NCBI GenBank assembly: GCA_044222005.1
Contig: JBGANY010000004.1
Span: 89,632 to 153,631 of the forward strand
Direction: 5' to 3'
DNA: 64,000 nt
Origin: Methylotenera_A sp044222005
GTDB taxonomy: Bacteria > Pseudomonadota > Gammaproteobacteria > Burkholderiales > Methylophilaceae
The notes under the pieces were generated by a model, which worked only from the letters and a program-made list of their open reading frames with translations, ran no database searches and was not told the origin of the DNA. Made by a program: the position numbers and the translations under genes. Below are positions 54,228 through 63,322 of this stretch, piece by piece. The stretch's first letter is position 1, and every line of letters starts with the position of its first letter.

Positions 54228-54892
54228 AGCGGTGCAAAACTTAAGAAGAAACGTGCCAGAATAGATGCGATTTGTGCGCCATCAATCTTGCTGTTGGTGC
54301 GATATTCGATGCGTGCATCTGCCACTTTGGTAGAGGATACGAAATTGCCAATAGTAATCGTATCTGGGTTGACAACGCCGGAGAAGCGGACAAATTCAGT
54401 TCCTTTGTCGAGAGAAATCTGCTTCTCGCCACTCACGACCAAATTACCGTTAGATAGTACCTCCACCACAGTAACGGTGATTGAGCCATTGAAGTTGTTG
54501 CTGTTGTTTGCTGCTGCTTTATCCTCGTTTTTAATGTCGGAGCTTGCAGCGATAGTGACATCTTCTTTAAGTAGTCTAACCGGCAAGCCCGTTGGCACTT
54601 TTACTAAGGTATCCACAGAGCCTGTTTTACTTCCTGAACTGCCGCCAGCTTTGGTCGCAGAGGTGTTTTCAGTGATATTGATGGTGAGGATGTCACCCAC
54701 ATAACGCGGACGCCTGTCTTCAAACATAGGCCGGTAAGCCGCATTGTTGAAAATCGCACCGCTGCTGGCTGAGGTTGCTGGAACCGCTTTTGGCATGGCT
54801 GTTGTCGGTTGTTTGACAATAGAGTCTGGCGTGATGGCACAGCCGCCTAGAATTAACATGCTGCCAATAAGAAATGCTTTAATGTTTAGCAT
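54224..54892 (-). CDS. flgH: Flagellar L-ring lipoprotein FlgH
   Basis: A 222-residue outer-membrane lipoprotein with lipobox LILGGCAIT. The conserved core has YRPMFEDRRPRYVGDILTI and NITENTSATKAG, and the C-terminal IEYRTNSKIDGAQ segment. It forms the ring through which the rod passes. Confidence 0.95.
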   Translation of the reverse strand: MLNIKAFLIGSMLILGGCAITPDSIVKQPTTAMPKAVPATSASSGAIFNNAAYRPMFEDRRPRYVGDILTINITENTSATKAGGSSGSKTGSVDTLVKVPTGLPVRLLKEDVTIAASSDIKNEDKAAANNSNNFNGSITVTVVEVLSNGNLVVSGEKQISLDKGTEFVRFSGVVNPDTITIGNFVSSTKVADARIEYRTNSKIDGAQIASILARFFLSFAPL

Positions 54893-54945
54893 AATCGTTT
54901 CTTCGTTTTAATAGACTGTTATCCGGTGATCAAGTTAGGCCTGCA

Positions 54946-55728
54946 TTACATTTGTGCAAGTTTCTGCAGCATCTGGTCTGATGTGGTAATCGCCTTGCTG
55001 TTGATTTCATAGGCGCGCTGGGTCTGTATCATATTGACCAGTTCTTCCACAACGTTGACGTTAGAAGTCTCCACATAGCCTTGCGACAGAATGCCTGCGC
55101 CATTGGTGCCTGGCGTACTGGTGTTGGCATTGCCGGAAGCGGCCGTTTCCACAAACAGGTTTTCGCCTTTAGCCAGCAAGCCCGCCGGATTGATAAATGT
55201 GGCAAGCTGCAGCGAACCCACCTGGGTGGCCGCCGCCGCACCTGCCGTTGTGACAGAAACCGTACCATCGCGGCCTATGGTAAGGCTTTGCGCGTTGGCG
55301 GGAATGGTAATGGCGGGCTGTACCGGGAACCCGCTCGAAGTGACCAGCTGGCCCTGGCTATCGACCTGGAAAGAACCATCGCGGGTATAGGCAGTCGTGC
55401 CATCCGGCAGTAATACCTGAAAGAAGCCGGCGCCCTGAATGGCGACATCTTTATCGCTACTTGTTTGCTGCAGATTGCCCTGTGTAAAAATACGCTCCGT
55501 GGCGACAGGTCTTACGCCTGTGCCAAGCTGCAGGCCGGAGGGCAGCTGTGTCTGCTGTGAAGACTGTGCGCCCGGCTGGCGGATATTCTGATACAGCAAG
55601 TCCTCAAACACCGCGCGCGAACGCTTGAAGCCATTGGTGCTGACGTTGGCCAGGTTGTTGGCAATCACGTCCATTTGTGTTTGCTGCGCATCAAGACCGG
55701 TCTTTGAAATCCATAGTGAGCGTATCAT
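54946..55728 (-). CDS. flgG: Flagellar distal rod protein FlgG
   Basis: A 260-residue rod protein. The N-terminal rod domain has LDAQQTQMDVIANNLANVST and the C-terminal domain has SNVNVVEELVNMIQTQRAYE. The 260-residue length and QNIRQPGAQSS insert are typical of FlgG rather than FlgE. AAGGAAAA precedes the ATG. Confidence 0.96.
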   Translation of the reverse strand: MIRSLWISKTGLDAQQTQMDVIANNLANVSTNGFKRSRAVFEDLLYQNIRQPGAQSSQQTQLPSGLQLGTGVRPVATERIFTQGNLQQTSSDKDVAIQGAGFFQVLLPDGTTAYTRDGSFQVDSQGQLVTSSGFPVQPAITIPANAQSLTIGRDGTVSVTTAGAAAATQVGSLQLATFINPAGLLAKGENLFVETAASGNANTSTPGTNGAGILSQGYVETSNVNVVEELVNMIQTQRAYEINSKAITTSDQMLQKLAQM

Positions 55729-55778
55729 TTTATTTTCCTTAAAAATCAGCTGTTAAGTCGATATTAACCCCATCCTGC

Positions 55779-56516
55779 CTAATTCATACTGAGGAGTTGA
55801 CTGGCTTTATTGGCGTTATTCTCAGCGCTCTGTACCAGTTTCATCTGCGTTTCAAACTGTCGGGCCAGGCTGATCATGCTGACCATGGCTTCGACCACGT
55901 TTACATTGCTGCCTTCGAGCGCGCCGCTGACGACACTGACGTTGGCATCAACTTCGGCACTGCCATTTTTGGTGACAAACAGCCCATCTGCTGCGCGTGT
56001 CAGTTCTGCCTCAGGCGGATTGACCAGTTTCAGGCGGCCAATCGCATTGGATGGACCGGGCAGGGTGCTGTTGGATACCGAAGAAATAGTGCCGTCTTTG
56101 GCAATCGAAATCGTGACGTCAGGCGGGATGCTGATCGGTCCGCCATCACCCATCACAGTGAGGCCGGATGCCGTTTGCAGCAGGCCGTTTTCACTGACTT
56201 TGAGGGAACCGTTGCGCGTGTAGCCTTCGGAGCCGTCTGCGCGCTGCACGACCAGCCAGCCTTTGCCCTGGATTGCGACATCCAGGTCGCGATTGGTCGC
56301 CTGAATAGCCCCTGGGTTAAAATCTGCACCTACAGTGGCATCGACAACAAAAGCACGTGTTGGCAACCCTTCGCTGATTACCGGCACCGCACGAAATGAA
56401 TCTACCTGTGCCTTGAAGCCGGTAGACGTGGCGTTGGCCAGATTGTGTGCGGTGGTTGCCTGCTGCTCGAGTATATGTTTTGCGCCGGTCATTGCGGTAT
56501 AAATCATGCGATCCAT
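55779..56516 (-). CDS. flgF: Flagellar proximal rod protein FlgF
   Basis: A 245-residue rod protein starting MDRMIYTAMTGAKHILEQQA, the FlgF form of the rod domain. The C-terminal part has GSNVNVVEAMVSMISLARQF. It sits between flgE and flgG as usual. Confidence 0.96.
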   Translation of the reverse strand: MDRMIYTAMTGAKHILEQQATTAHNLANATSTGFKAQVDSFRAVPVISEGLPTRAFVVDATVGADFNPGAIQATNRDLDVAIQGKGWLVVQRADGSEGYTRNGSLKVSENGLLQTASGLTVMGDGGPISIPPDVTISIAKDGTISSVSNSTLPGPSNAIGRLKLVNPPEAELTRAADGLFVTKNGSAEVDANVSVVSGALEGSNVNVVEAMVSMISLARQFETQMKLVQSAENNANKASQLLSMN

Positions 56517-56559
56517 CGTGCGCCTCCTTGTTCAGGTTTTAACTAAGTTGGGTGAGCTG

Positions 56560-57789
56560 TTAACGCAGGTTCACTAGGGTTTGCAGCACCTGATCCTGTG
56601 TCTTGATAGTTTGTGCATTGGCCTGGTAAACCCGTTGCGCTGTAATCATATTTACCAGCTCGGCGGTCAGATCCACATTGGAATCTTCGACGGATGATGA
56701 TTGCAGTACGCCCAATGACCCCGTATTTGGTGTGCCAACCAGCGCGGCGCCAGAAGTCGCGCTTTCAGCCCAGGCATTGCCACCCAGCGATTGCAAGCCA
56801 TTCGGGTTGACAAAGTTGGCCAGTACCACTTGCCCCAATACTTTGGATTGGCCATTGGTATAGCGTCCGACAATGGTGCCATCCGAGCCGGTATTGAATC
56901 CTGACAGACGTCCGGATGTGAAACCATCTTGCGATAAGCTATTGACGCTGAAGTTAGAACCGAATTGTGTACTGCCTGAATAATCCAAAGTCAGTGGAAC
57001 AGGTGTGGTTGCGCCTGTGGTGACTGCAAAAGATACCGGTGCGGCACTAGCCGGCGTAACTGTCGGGGCAACTCCTGTGCCGGTGAACGTCAGTGTGGCG
57101 GTCGGGGTTGGCAGCGCAGTAGTCGGCACGCCATCCGCTGCTGTAAACACATCCCATGAGCCTGCTGCCGTTTTTACAAAGAAGCTTTGTAAGGTGTGCG
57201 AATTACCTAAACTATCGAAGACCGTCACAGCGGTAGAGTTATGATAAGTGGTCGGGTCGGCAGGATCAAATCCAGCTGCGGGCAAAGGAGTGTTGCGGGA
57301 ATCAAGATTGACCAGACCGACGACAGTCGCCGTAGCAGAAGGCTGCAAATCTGCAGTATTGATGTTGAGTTCAGTCGGGGCGCCGCCAGAAAGCACGCCT
57401 AAAGCGTTTGCGGTATAACCTGTCAGTCGTTTGCTTTCAGCATCCACAATATAGCCAAGTTTATCCATCTGGAACTGGCCGTTACGCGAATAAGTAATGG
57501 CGCCGTTATTGCTCATGCGGAAAAAACCGCCGCCATTAATGGCGATATCCAAAGAGTTGTTGGTGGCGGTGATATTGCCCTGTGTATATTGCTGGGCCAC
57601 ATTCGAGACTTTGGTCCCGATGCCGATCTGTGATGCGCCGCCGCCGCTGAGGGAGTTGGCAAACACATCGGCGAACTCGGCGCGTGATTGCTTGAATCCT
57701 ACCGTGTTGGCGTTTGATACGTTATTGCCGATCACTTCCAGTTGTTTTGATGCTGCATTTAAACCGCTTAACCCTTGTTGAAAACTCAT
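56560..57789 (-). CDS. flgE: Flagellar hook protein FlgE
   Basis: A 409-residue hook subunit. Ends are conserved (SFQQGLSGLNAASKQLEVIG and SNVDLTAELVNMITAQRVYQ), and the middle surface domain (about residues 150-300) is Thr/Ala/Pro-rich and variable. The AGGAGAAC site precedes the ATG. Confidence 0.96.
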   Translation of the reverse strand: MSFQQGLSGLNAASKQLEVIGNNVSNANTVGFKQSRAEFADVFANSLSGGGASQIGIGTKVSNVAQQYTQGNITATNNSLDIAINGGGFFRMSNNGAITYSRNGQFQMDKLGYIVDAESKRLTGYTANALGVLSGGAPTELNINTADLQPSATATVVGLVNLDSRNTPLPAAGFDPADPTTYHNSTAVTVFDSLGNSHTLQSFFVKTAAGSWDVFTAADGVPTTALPTPTATLTFTGTGVAPTVTPASAAPVSFAVTTGATTPVPLTLDYSGSTQFGSNFSVNSLSQDGFTSGRLSGFNTGSDGTIVGRYTNGQSKVLGQVVLANFVNPNGLQSLGGNAWAESATSGAALVGTPNTGSLGVLQSSSVEDSNVDLTAELVNMITAQRVYQANAQTIKTQDQVLQTLVNLR

Positions 57790-57826
57790 AATGTTCTCCT
57801 GATTGTTCCTGTTAAATTAAAGATGC

Positions 57827-58504
57827 TTAGAAAATTTCTTTCACGTCACTTGTGTTGACCGATGCTAAATTGCTCAAATTCAGCTTGATGCCACTGGCGC
57901 TATTGGAAATGCTCACCACTTGCGCGTAGCTCAGGCCCTCGGCAGCAACGCTTTGGCCAGATGTGGTTGCTGTGATGTCAAATTTGTAACTGCCGGCCTT
58001 GGCAACCGAGCCGTCATCCGCAAACCCGTCCCAGCTTAAAGGCAGCGTGCCGGCATCCTGCGCACCCAGTGCAAGAGTTCTGACTGTGCTGCCGGCAGCG
58101 TCTTTGATGGTGACGGTCAGCTTGTCGGCGCCTATTGGCAAGTCAACGCCAAAGTAGCCGCCAGTGCCATTGGTGCGCACTTCTTTGCCAGATACCAATA
58201 CGTTGTGGCCAATCATGCTGGATGCCTGATAGGATTGGCCGGTTTGTACGCTGCCAATCAGTGATTCCAGCGTGTTGTTGAGTTTGTCGATGCCGGTGAC
58301 GGTAGACAGTTGTGCCATCTGGCTGGTCACCTGGGCGTTATCCATCGGGTTGAGCGGATCCTGGTTCTTCATCTGCGTGACGAGCAAGGTCATAAATCTG
58401 TCCTGTGCGGCATCCACGCTACCTTTAGCCGTGTTTTTCTTGCCGTTCACGCTATCCAGCAAGGCCTGGGATGCCGTGTTTGTGGTGTTTTGTACTGTGG
58501 TCAT
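57827..58504 (-). CDS. flgD: Flagellar hook assembly protein FlgD
   Basis: A 225-residue hook-cap scaffold. The N-terminal block FMTLLVTQMKNQDPLNPMDN is diagnostic and the C-terminal half has the Ig-like and FlgD_ig domains (LPLSWDGFADDGSVAKAGSY). AAAGGAAA precedes the ATG. Confidence 0.95.
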   Translation of the reverse strand: MTTVQNTTNTASQALLDSVNGKKNTAKGSVDAAQDRFMTLLVTQMKNQDPLNPMDNAQVTSQMAQLSTVTGIDKLNNTLESLIGSVQTGQSYQASSMIGHNVLVSGKEVRTNGTGGYFGVDLPIGADKLTVTIKDAAGSTVRTLALGAQDAGTLPLSWDGFADDGSVAKAGSYKFDITATTSGQSVAAEGLSYAQVVSISNSASGIKLNLSNLASVNTSDVKEIF

Positions 58505-58539
58505 GTGGTTTCCTTTAGATTTTTGTGTCAGCTAAATAT

Positions 58540-58947
58540 CTATTGCTGGCCGATCGTGAGCGTTTTCAGCAGCATGGTTTTGGCCGCATTCATGGTTTCC
58601 ACGTTGTTCTGATAAGCACGGGAGGCAGAGATCATATTCACCATCTCTTCGGTCACATTCACATTGGGCATGGTGACGTAGCCTTTTTCATCCGCCAATG
58701 GATGTTTAGGGTCATACACCACTTTGGGTGGTGCAGTATCTTCAATCACTTTTTGCACCTTGACGCCGCTGGCATCGGGCGACTTGGTCGGTATCGCGCT
58801 GAACACGACTTGTTTGGCTTTATAAGGCGTGCCGTTGGCACTGGTTGCACTATCTGCATTGGCGAGGTTGCTGGCCACCGTGTTCAATCGCTGTGATTGC
58901 GCGCTCATGGCCGAGCCGGAAATATTGAATACATTAAATAGAGACAT
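58540..58947 (-). CDS. flgC: Flagellar rod protein FlgC
   Basis: A 135-residue proximal rod protein. The rod domain has MSAQSQRLNTVASNLANADS and the C-terminus has NVNVTEEMVNMISASRAYQN. AGGAGAAA precedes the ATG. Confidence 0.96.
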   Translation of the reverse strand: MSLFNVFNISGSAMSAQSQRLNTVASNLANADSATSANGTPYKAKQVVFSAIPTKSPDASGVKVQKVIEDTAPPKVVYDPKHPLADEKGYVTMPNVNVTEEMVNMISASRAYQNNVETMNAAKTMLLKTLTIGQQ

Positions 58948-58973
58948 TTTTTTCTCCTGTCAAAATTTGTAGA

Positions 58974-59393
58974 TTACTGACCTTGTATAGCGGCAAGCAT
59001 TTTTTTAAGCTGCGCGTTAATCATGGTCAGACTGGCTTCATAGCGGATGCCGTTATCGACGAACTGGTTGCGTTCCACATCCATATCTACCGTGTTGCCA
59101 TCCACACTGCCTTGAATAATCGGCCGAAACAACGGTTCGCCAGGGGCGCCATTTGACGCGCCTTTTGAAGGCATGCCATCTAGATGTCCTGCGGATGTTT
59201 TGGTCGTATTGAAAGTTTCTCTGCTGATACCTGCCGTTGCAGCTTGCATAGCTGATTTAAAATCGATGTCTCTGGCTTTGTAATTCGGCGTATCAGCATT
59301 AGCAATATTGGCCGCAATCAGCTCCTGGCGCTGGCCGCGCACTCTTAATGCGGTTTGATAAAAACTCAAAGCATCGTCCAGTTTATTCAACAT
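58974..59393 (-). CDS. flgB: Flagellar rod protein FlgB
   Basis: A 139-residue proximal rod protein with RGQRQELIAANIANADTPNY and FVDNGIRYEASLTMINAQLK. Three ATG codons stand in a row (59399, 59396, 59393); the third has the best spacing from AAAGGA and is used here. It heads the flgBCDEFGHIJK operon. Confidence 0.95.
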   Translation of the reverse strand: MLNKLDDALSFYQTALRVRGQRQELIAANIANADTPNYKARDIDFKSAMQAATAGISRETFNTTKTSAGHLDGMPSKGASNGAPGEPLFRPIIQGSVDGNTVDMDVERNQFVDNGIRYEASLTMINAQLKKMLAAIQGQ

Positions 59394-59602
59394 CATCATT
59401 TCCTTTCATCACGGCCTTTGTTTTTCTGGTTAAAGAAAAGACACTTTTTGCCGTTAACATACATGAGGGCTAGTCTAGGATTAAAAGGGTGACTTTAATT
59501 TGGAAAGTAAACGGGTAAATCTCGTCCTTTTCTGCGTTTTGCTATACAGAAGACTCCGTAGAATACATATTCATCAATTTGCCATTACGGATAGGGATAG
59601 GG

Positions 59603-60355
59603 ATGAACCAGATCAGCCAGCACTTGCGATTAAATTCGGCGCGAGCAGCTTTTGCGCTGGTGGCCATGCTGATATCGGTGCTTGGTCATGCCGAAACCTC
59701 GGCCGTGTCTGCAGCCGCCCAACCATCCGCAAAACAGAACTTGGGCGTGATAAAATCAAAAGTCACCGAATTCTTAGAGATGCAGATCATTGGCTACCCC
59801 GGTAAGGCGAGCGTGCATGCCGGCGCGATAGACCCCAATTTGAGGTTGCCGCAATGTGCGGACATGCAGGTGTTTCTGCCGACAGGCAGCCGCGCCTGGG
59901 GAAAGACCAGTGTGGGCGTGCGCTGCAATGCGCCTAATCCATGGACGATCTATGTGCAGGCTACAGTCAATGTGGTTGCGCAGTATCTGGTGGCAGCTGC
60001 GCCTTTGGCTCAGGGGCAGGTTGTTAGCAGTCAAGATCTGCTTTTTGAAAGCGGCGACCTGACACAATTGCCGGCAGGGGTTTTTACCGATCCGGCACAA
60101 GCCATCGGGCGTACGGTCAATATATCCATGCAGGCCGGTATGGTGTTAAGGCAGGAAATGCTGAAAATTTCTCCAGTCGTGCAGCAGGGGCAAACCGTCA
60201 AGCTGACATCCATCGGCAATGGCTTCAGTGTCACCGCAGAAGGGCAGGCGATGACCAAGGCGAACGAAGGGCAGGTTGTGCAGGTGAAGGTGGCCAGTGG
60301 CCAGATCGTGACCGGAATAGCGCGTAATGGCGGCCAGATTGAAGTCAGGTTTTAG
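59603..60355 (+). CDS. flgA: Flagellar P-ring assembly chaperone FlgA
   Basis: A 250-residue periplasmic chaperone for FlgI. The signal peptide is residues 1-30 (ending LGHA). The SAF domain has AAPLAQGQVVSSQDLLFESG and the tail has GQTVKLTSIGNGFSVTAEGQ. ATG 59603 is preferred to an upstream TTG at 59579 because the signal peptide starts there. It is divergent from flgB; the roughly 200-bp gap shows no clear promoter. Confidence 0.93.
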   Translation: MNQISQHLRLNSARAAFALVAMLISVLGHAETSAVSAAAQPSAKQNLGVIKSKVTEFLEMQIIGYPGKASVHAGAIDPNLRLPQCADMQVFLPTGSRAWGKTSVGVRCNAPNPWTIYVQATVNVVAQYLVAAAPLAQGQVVSSQDLLFESGDLTQLPAGVFTDPAQAIGRTVNISMQAGMVLRQEMLKISPVVQQGQTVKLTSIGNGFSVTAEGQAMTKANEGQVVQVKVASGQIVTGIARNGGQIEVRF

Positions 60356-60417
60356 TGTGGTTAGTACGGCCGATTTTTCGGGATGAATATTTTGAAATAT
60401 AAAACGCTTAAAAGCAT

Positions 60418-60444
60418 TAAAGTTCGCTTAAACTATGCCGATAC
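60418..60444 (+). promoter_or_regulatory. Sigma-28 (FliA) promoter of flgM
   Basis: TAAAGTTC, 11-bp spacer, GCCGATAC: 7 of 8 matches in each box with exact spacing, 83 bp before the flgM ATG. It allows FliA to raise its own anti-sigma factor. Confidence 0.88.
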
Positions 60445-60527
60445 AAGCAATAGAGATGCGCTAAGTGTACACCTTAGCCATGGAAGTTAAATCTGGCATA
60501 GCAAATTTCGCGAAAAGGAAAATTCTC

Positions 60528-60839
60528 ATGAAAATTAATGACTCAATCAAAAACAACTTAGGTCTTGGTGTTGATAAAGCTGGCACAGAGAAATCTGGCA
60601 CAGGCAAAGCGACCGGAAAACCTCAAGTCGATGTCAAAACGGCAGAAAGCGTTACCTTGTCACCAATGTCTGCGCAACTGCAGTCATTAGAGGCAAAAAT
60701 CGCAGGCGATAACGCCTTCGATGTTGAAAAAGTTGCCGCCATTAAATTGGCCATTGCAAGCGGCCAGTTCAAGGTGAGCTCTGAAAAAGTTGCAGATGGC
60801 TTGATTGAAACCGTGAAAGATTTACTCAAAAAAACATGA
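60528..60839 (+). CDS. flgM: Anti-sigma-28 factor FlgM
   Basis: A 103-residue protein. The C-terminal FliA-binding helices have VTLSPMSAQLQSLEAKIAGD and VEKVAAIKLAIASGQFKVSS. It holds FliA inactive until export through the finished hook. AAGGAAA 7 bp upstream sets the ATG at 60528. With FlgK/FlgL damaged, hook completion and FlgM export could still occur. Confidence 0.94.
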   Translation: MKINDSIKNNLGLGVDKAGTEKSGTGKATGKPQVDVKTAESVTLSPMSAQLQSLEAKIAGDNAFDVEKVAAIKLAIASGQFKVSSEKVADGLIETVKDLLKKT

Positions 60840-60846
60840 GGACAGC

Positions 60847-61320
60847 ATGAACGCACCCGCTTCTATTAAAGCCATTTCTTTTCAGCAGGATGCTCAATTG
60901 GCAAAAGACCTGTTGGCAATCATCCGCAGCGAGCAAGCTGCTTTGGTGAGGGCAGACATTGATGCGATAGAAGATTTGCTGGATAAAAAGGCTGAAGTAT
61001 TGCAACGCATGAATATCGTTGTGATGAACCGCTATGACGCTTTGGCTGTAAACGGCTTTGAACCTAACGAAACCGGAATGGGGGAGTGGCTCAAACAGCA
61101 GGCCAAACCCGCCCTGAACGAAGCATGGGCAAACCTCAAAAAGACACTCATTCAGGCAAAAGAACTCAACCGCCTGAATGGCCTGCTGATTAACCGGCAC
61201 TCCTTGCTTAACCAGCAGCTGCTTGACCATCTGCATGGCGGTTCCGGCACTGCCGATGTTTATGGCAGAAACGGCCAGGCAAAAGCGCAATCAATGAAAC
61301 GCGCTGCTCTAGTGGTTTAA
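60847..61320 (+). CDS. flgN: Flagellar export chaperone FlgN
   Basis: A 157-residue helical protein of the FlgN family, the chaperone for FlgK and FlgL. Features are LLAIIRSEQAALVRADIDAI and AKELNRLNGLLINRHSLLNQ. It follows flgM by 7 bp. Its two client genes are the ones that look broken in this window. Confidence 0.92.
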   Translation: MNAPASIKAISFQQDAQLAKDLLAIIRSEQAALVRADIDAIEDLLDKKAEVLQRMNIVVMNRYDALAVNGFEPNETGMGEWLKQQAKPALNEAWANLKKTLIQAKELNRLNGLLINRHSLLNQQLLDHLHGGSGTADVYGRNGQAKAQSMKRAALVV

Positions 61321-61585
61321 TTGAACTGGTACAGTCAAATTTTGATTGGAGAGTGCTGCCAAACTTAATTCTGCGCCATATTGACTTTCTGAGCAAATGC
61401 TTGCAGAATCTTTCATAACACCATAAAAATAAAAGAATTTTCATGGTTTCTATATGAACTTAATATCTATAAATATACCTAGTCTACAAATATGCCAGTA
61501 GCTATTTCGAATAAGCATTTTGCCAGACAAGAAAACGACACTGCCGCTCGTCAACATCCTTTTATTGCCGCTTTAAACCATATTG

Positions 61586-63322
61586 ATGAGTAACCTGAAT
61601 AAAGAAGAGGCAATATTATCAGCAAGGTTGGCGCATTTGTTCGCCAATAGCCGGCTGGCAATTACTGTTGGATTCCTGCTCGCAATTGCACTTGTGTATG
61701 TCTTTCATAGCATAGTTGCGCCCGGCTTAATTTATTCCTGGCTGGTTTTAGTATCCTTGATTTCACTAGTTCGGTTAGGGATGGTTGCAAAATATCAGCG
61801 CTCACCAGTAGCTGATTATCAGACCCTTCAGGCCAGGTTGAGAAACTTCCGCTTAGTTATTACCCTTGCCGGTCTGATATGGGGGTCGACTGGCCTCCTG
61901 ATGTTTCCTACAGGCGACCATGATCATCAGGTGTTTTTAATCTTCATATTGGCAGGTATGTCGACTGCAGTCGTGATTGCCTATGTGGCGGATATTTTTT
62001 GCGCAACCGCATTTGGCCTGGCTGTTTTATCGCCGTTGGTTATTCGCCTGTTTATAGAGGGGGGTAACCCTTCGATGGTCATGGGCGCTACGGGCTTTCT
62101 TTACATTGGCTTCCTTATAGCTAGTATTTTTCGTAGCAATAAAGTAATAGTCGAGAACCTCACCTTGCATTTTGAAGCGAGTGAGCGTGAGGAAGCCGTC
62201 AAGGTGAGTGATGAATGGCATCGTTCCATACTCGACCGGGCTATAGATGGCTTCTGGCTGACAGATATGCAGGGGCAGCTGCTGCAGGTGAACGACACCT
62301 ATTGCCGGATGAGCGGTTACAGCGAACAGGAGCTTCTGACCATGCGCATTCATGATCTGGAAGCGATTGAAACGGTAGAAGATGTGGCCAGCCACTTGCA
62401 AAAAATCCAAGCGAATGGCGAAGACCGTTTCGAAACCTTGCACCGCCGCAAGGACGGAACAATCTATGACGTCGAAGTGGGTGTTCAGTACCATGCTGTG
62501 AATGGCGGGCGGATGGTGGCCTTTTTACAGGACATTACGGAACGTAAACAAACGGAAGCAGCATTGCGGTCGAGTGAAACCCATCTGCGAACCATTGTCG
62601 ACAATGAACCGGAATGCATCAAAATAGTGGATGCGCATGGGCGCCTGAAGCAGATGAACCCGGCCGGGCTGAGGATGATCGAGGCGGATTCGCTGGAGCA
62701 GGTGACCGGGCATTCGCTGCTTGAGGTGGTGGCTCCGGAGCACAGTATGGCCTTTGCCTCGCTGCACAAACGCGTGATTGCTGGTGAACCTGGGCAGCTG
62801 GAATTTGAGGTGATTGGCCTCAAGGGTGGGCGCCGCTGGCTGGAAACGCACGCCGTGCCTATTCAGGAGCAAGGTGAAACGATGCTGCTTGGTGTCACTC
62901 GTGATATTACCCAGCGCAAACTGGCGGAAGAGGCGCTGCGTGAAAGCGAGTTTCGCTGGAAATTCGCGATTGACCGTGCCTATTCGCCATTCAGGAGCAA
63001 GGTGAAACGATGCTGCTTGGTGTCACTCGTGATATTACCCAGCGCAAACTGGCGGAAGAGGCGCTGCGTGAAAGCGAGTTTCGCTGGAAATTCGCGATTG
63101 AGGGCGCTGGTGATGGTGTATGGGACTGGAATATTCAAACTGACTCGGCTGAGTACTCCAAGCGCTGGAAGGAAATGCTGGGTTATAGTGATGACGATAT
63201 TTTGCCTACCAACGATGAATGGAAAACCCGTATCCATCCAGATGATCGGGAATATGTTGCAAATACAATGCAAGATTATCTGGAAGGTAAAACAGAAATT
63301 TATGTTGTTGAATACCGCTTGA
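61586..63322 (+). pseudogene. Membrane-bound multi-PAS sensor protein, frameshifted N-terminal frame
   Basis: A 578-codon frame. Residues 20-200 hold about six or seven membrane helices. PAS domains follow from about residue 210 (SILDRAIDGFWLTDMQGQLL) and 335 (LRTIVDNEPECIKIVDAHGR). At 62974 a repeat of upstream sequence shifts the frame, and the last 115 codons are nonsense relative to the family. The original frame resumes at 62989 and stays open to the window end. The output domain (kinase, GGDEF or EAL) lies beyond the window. ATG 61586 is used; a TTG precedes it directly. Confidence 0.75.
62861..63101. repeat. Direct repeat of 113 bp at 128-bp offset inside the PAS sensor gene
   Basis: Bases 62861-62973 recur exactly at 62989-63101. 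The 15 bp between them begin with a second copy of CCGTGCCTATTC (62853-62864 and 62974-62985), then GCC. The net insertion of 128 bp is not a multiple of three and breaks the reading frame. Confidence 0.92.
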
